Assembly: GCA_964553105.1 (NCBI GenBank)
Contig: CAZKJO010000015.1
Location: 1-44,296 of the forward strand
Origin: Profundicola sp964553105
Lineage (GTDB): Bacteria; Bacteroidota; Bacteroidia; Flavobacteriales; Weeksellaceae
Direction: 5' to 3'
Length of the DNA stretch: 44,296 nt
How positions within the stretch are numbered: the stretch's first letter is position 1; each line of letters begins with the position of its first letter. The notes beneath the pieces were generated by a model. It saw only the letters and a program-made list of their open reading frames with translations. It was not told the origin of the DNA and did no database searches. Both the position numbers and the translations under genes were made by a program. Shown piece after piece: positions 42,934 to 44,296 of the stretch.

Positions 42934-43362
42934 GTATGTCCACATTTAAACAAGTTCTAAGCGCTTTCTATAATCTTTATATCAAACTATATCCAATCTA
43001 ATACAGATAGCTGAAAAGCTTTGTAAATATCTAGCCGGTATTGGCTAATGATAAAGATAGATAGAATAACATTAATCAAAGTGTTGATTTCTAGCCGGTT
43101 CACATTTTTCTTAATACCAGAAAGCAGAATTTCATTTTTTAAAAATAATACCTAAAAAAGCACACTTTTATATTTAAGGTGTTTTAAATCCATTTGTTTT
43201 ACTCTAAAGTTTCCTTTTATGTTGTTTCACACTAAAATAATTTAAATTCTTTAAATCTTCTTAATTCGGCGCTATTATGGATTTTATATAATAGGTGATA
43301 CATAAAAATCTACTTATCTAACATAAATCATAAAATATAAAATCCCTTTATATATATCTTTA
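42934..43362. other. Gene-free stretch of the element (candidate origin)
   Basis: No open frame of note. It holds two copies of TCTAGCCGGT exactly 60 nt apart (43030-43039 and 43090-43099), a short inverted repeat ATTTAA/TTAAAT around 43175-43190, and long AT-rich tracts. This is a plausible origin region for the replication-like protein, but no clear iteron array is seen. Confidence 0.45.
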
Positions 43363-43629
43363 TTAATTCAAAGAATTAGAATAATATTCAACAAAATCTT
43401 TAATGGAATGGAAGCGCACACAACCAAAAACTTCTTTAAACTCATTATTGATCTTTGTGAATGCTTCACTTGGAGATGAGCCACTTTTTATTTCTAACTT
43501 ATATAGATTATAGAAACCATATTTTTTAGAAAGTTTTTTTATCCGGTTACTTTTATTTTCTAAAGCTTCAATTTTTTTATAAAGCTTATTAATTTCGTGA
43601 TCACCTGGATATTGCTGATAGTTATTCAT
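43363..43629 (-). CDS. Unknown small coiled-coil protein of the element, 88 aa
   Basis: Not recognised. It is a short, charged protein: DHEINKLYKKIEALENKSNRIKKLSKKY (about residues 10-38) is a likely coiled coil, followed by YNLYKLEIKSGSSPSEAFTKINNEFKEVF and a C-terminal RFHSIKDFVEYYSN. It is the only gene of the element on the minus strand and faces the left genes, so it may be separately controlled. An inverted repeat TTAGAAA-5-TTTCTAA at 43656-43674 lies just upstream of its start. Confidence 0.75.
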   Translation of the reverse strand: MNNYQQYPGDHEINKLYKKIEALENKSNRIKKLSKKYGFYNLYKLEIKSGSSPSEAFTKINNEFKEVFGCVRFHSIKDFVEYYSNSLN

Positions 43630-43742
43630 ATTGAATTTTTTTTGATTGATCTAAGTTAGAAATATCTTTTCTAATTTTAGGTATATCCCTTTTGTCTATA
43701 CCCCCCCATTAAAAAGTGATGCGCACAAAAAGTTCACTATTC

Positions 43743-43968
43743 GGCGTTGTTTTAATCTTTTGAGAAAAGAATTTTAACCCCATATCCCAGTAAGATTTTT
43801 TATGAAAGCTTCTACAAAAGTTTCAGTTTAAAAATAAATTCCTGGAACTAACTAAGTTTAGAATCATGTTAACTTTAATAATTTCTAGAAAATTAAAAAT
43901 GAAAGCTGAAAAAAGATCATTGGTTTAATATAGATTTAAATAAAATCCCTAAAATAATCCCTAAATAA
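43743..43968. repeat. Long direct repeat, copy A
   Basis: A 26-bp block (43743-43768) and a 151-bp block (43818-43968) are identical to 44007-44032 and 44043-44193. About 50 nt between the two blocks is absent from copy B. The 151-bp block ends in AATCCCTAAA-type units. Confidence 0.95.
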
Positions 43969-44006
43969 GATGTTGATTATCAATATATGAACAAAAATGT
44001 TCAGTT

Positions 44007-44193
44007 GGCGTTGTTTTAATCTTTTGAGAAAAGCTTATACAGAAGTTTCAGTTTAAAAATAAATTCCTGGAACTAACTAAGTTTAGAATCATGTTAACTT
44101 TAATAATTTCTAGAAAATTAAAAATGAAAGCTGAAAAAAGATCATTGGTTTAATATAGATTTAAATAAAATCCCTAAAATAATCCCTAAATAA
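44007..44193. repeat. Long direct repeat, copy B
   Basis: The second copy, about 225-265 bp downstream of A: 26 bp identical at 44007-44032, then 151 bp identical at 44043-44193, followed by an extra TAATCCCTAAA unit (44191-44201). Confidence 0.95.
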
Positions 44194-44201
44194 TCCCTAA
44201 A
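44169..44201. repeat. TAATCCCTAAA-type units near the right end (probable arm sites)
   Basis: One near-copy (44169-44178) then two exact TAATCCCTAAA copies (44180-44190, 44191-44201), 42 nt from the att core. Copy A of the long repeat has two more at 43944-43965. Confidence 0.8.
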
Positions 44202-44232
44202 AAAAAATAAACCGATTGAAATTCAACCGGTT
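44199..44232 (-). terminator. Element-encoded terminator for tRNA-Arg
   Basis: On the minus strand AACCGGTTGA pairs with TCAATCGGTT (10 bp, one G-T, ATT loop), then TATTTTTTTT. It lies inside the element, just after the tRNA 3' end, replacing the original terminator now at 38798-38831. Confidence 0.75.
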
Positions 44233-44243
44233 ATATCTTATAA

Positions 44244-44259
44244 AGTGATCGCGCCAGGA
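44244..44259. repeat. attR: right 16-bp att core repeat
   Basis: AGTGATCGCGCCAGGA, identical to 38841-38856. It covers the tRNA-Arg discriminator base, the acceptor 3' strand and the 3' strand of the T stem. Confidence 0.88.
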
Positions 44260-44296
44260 TTCGAACCTGGGACCGTCTGCTTAGAAGGCAGATGCT
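44246..44296 (-). tRNA. tRNA-Arg (anticodon TCT), 5' part beyond the window
   Basis: 51 nt are visible: anticodon arm TCTGC-CTTCTAA-GCAGA with anticodon TCT, a 5-nt variable loop, T arm CCAGG-TTCGAAT-CCTGG, acceptor 3' strand CGCGATC and discriminator A. The D arm and 5' acceptor strand lie past the window edge. It is the integration target of the 5.4-kb element and appears whole on the visible side. Confidence 0.9.

Larger units (their letters stand above)
43630..44245. other. Gene-free right end of the element
   Basis: No gene is supported in this stretch. It holds a C7 run at 43701-43707, the two long direct repeats (43743-43968 and 44007-44193), a spacer with palindromes TTGATTATCAA and TGAACAAAAATGTTCA (43973-44002), the right TAATCCCTAAA units, and the terminator next to tRNA-Arg. 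Confidence 0.7.
38841..44259. mobile_element. Small integrated element (about 5.4 kb) in the 3' end of tRNA-Arg
   Basis: Bounded by an exact 16-bp direct repeat (AGTGATCGCGCCAGGA) at 38841-38856 and 44244-44259; the right copy is the 3' end of tRNA-Arg(TCT). Contents in order: tyrosine recombinase, unknown 275-aa protein, excisionase-like HTH protein, unknown 135-aa protein, replication-initiator-like HTH protein, a gene-free stretch, an unknown 88-aa protein on the other strand, and a pair of long direct repeats. Tandem TAATCCCTAAA units lie near both ends. No relaxase, conjugation, capsid, portal, terminase or recognisable defence gene is present. It could be a satellite that borrows phage capsids, a mobilisable island, or a decayed larger element. 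Confidence 0.85.

Noticed and set aside
40480..43629. Known anti-phage defence system in the element
   Set aside because: None of the unknown proteins shows nuclease, helicase, TIR, kinase or toxin motifs that I can recognise.

Overview
The window is AT-rich DNA from a bacterium of the Bacteroidota, most likely a marine-type member of the Flavobacteriaceae. Evidence: a type IX secretion (T9SS) type-B sorting domain at the left edge, many lipoproteins with short lipoboxes, start codons without Shine-Dalgarno sequences, repeated perfect matches to the Bacteroidota promoter element TAnnTTTG just ahead of genes, a bacillithiol-type deacetylase (BshB1), and a fused ResB/CcsA cytochrome c assembly protein. 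Three runs of exactly 100 N (3280-3379, 16273-16372, 19642-19741) are scaffold joins of arbitrary size; each interrupts a gene, so this is a draft assembly.

Left part (1-14012): the end of a T9SS-exported protein and a strongly structured 85-nt palindrome; an aroB-msrB-GH12 lipoprotein operon; fabG; a YihY-PagL-like-membrane protein cluster; a nitroreductase; an acidic amino acid symporter; a single-cysteine thioredoxin-fold protein overlapping a TlpA-like lipoprotein; a DUF1232 protein; miaA; a CsaA-like protein and a DUF819 membrane protein.

Middle (14095-30657): recG, a divergent AcpH-like phosphodiesterase (cut by a gap), a class III aminotransferase, a glycosyltransferase (cut by a gap), a DcrB/PsbP-like lipoprotein, a baeRF-type protein, a SulP transporter, a four-gene cluster (TPR, PH-like, serine hydrolase, PPP phosphatase), and a KAS III-metallophosphoesterase-membrane protein operon.

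Right part (30803-38722): tRNA-His with its own promoter and terminator; a ccsBA-gpx-bshB1 operon tying cytochrome c assembly to thiol and peroxide chemistry; prmC; a lipoprotein N-acetylmuramoyl-L-alanine amidase; CsbD and hemerythrin stress proteins.

The most unusual feature is a compact integrated element of about 5.4 kb (38841-44259) in the 3' end of a tRNA-Arg(TCT) gene. It is bounded by a 16-bp exact direct repeat of the tRNA end and carries a tyrosine recombinase, an excisionase-like HTH protein, a replication-initiator-like HTH protein and three unrecognised proteins. It has TAATCCCTAAA repeats near both ends (probable integrase arm sites), a 151-bp exact direct repeat, a shared CGTTCAAAC leader motif, and its own terminator that replaces the tRNA terminator it displaced. 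No relaxase, capsid or packaging gene is visible, so it may be a minimal phage-satellite-like or otherwise helper-dependent element.
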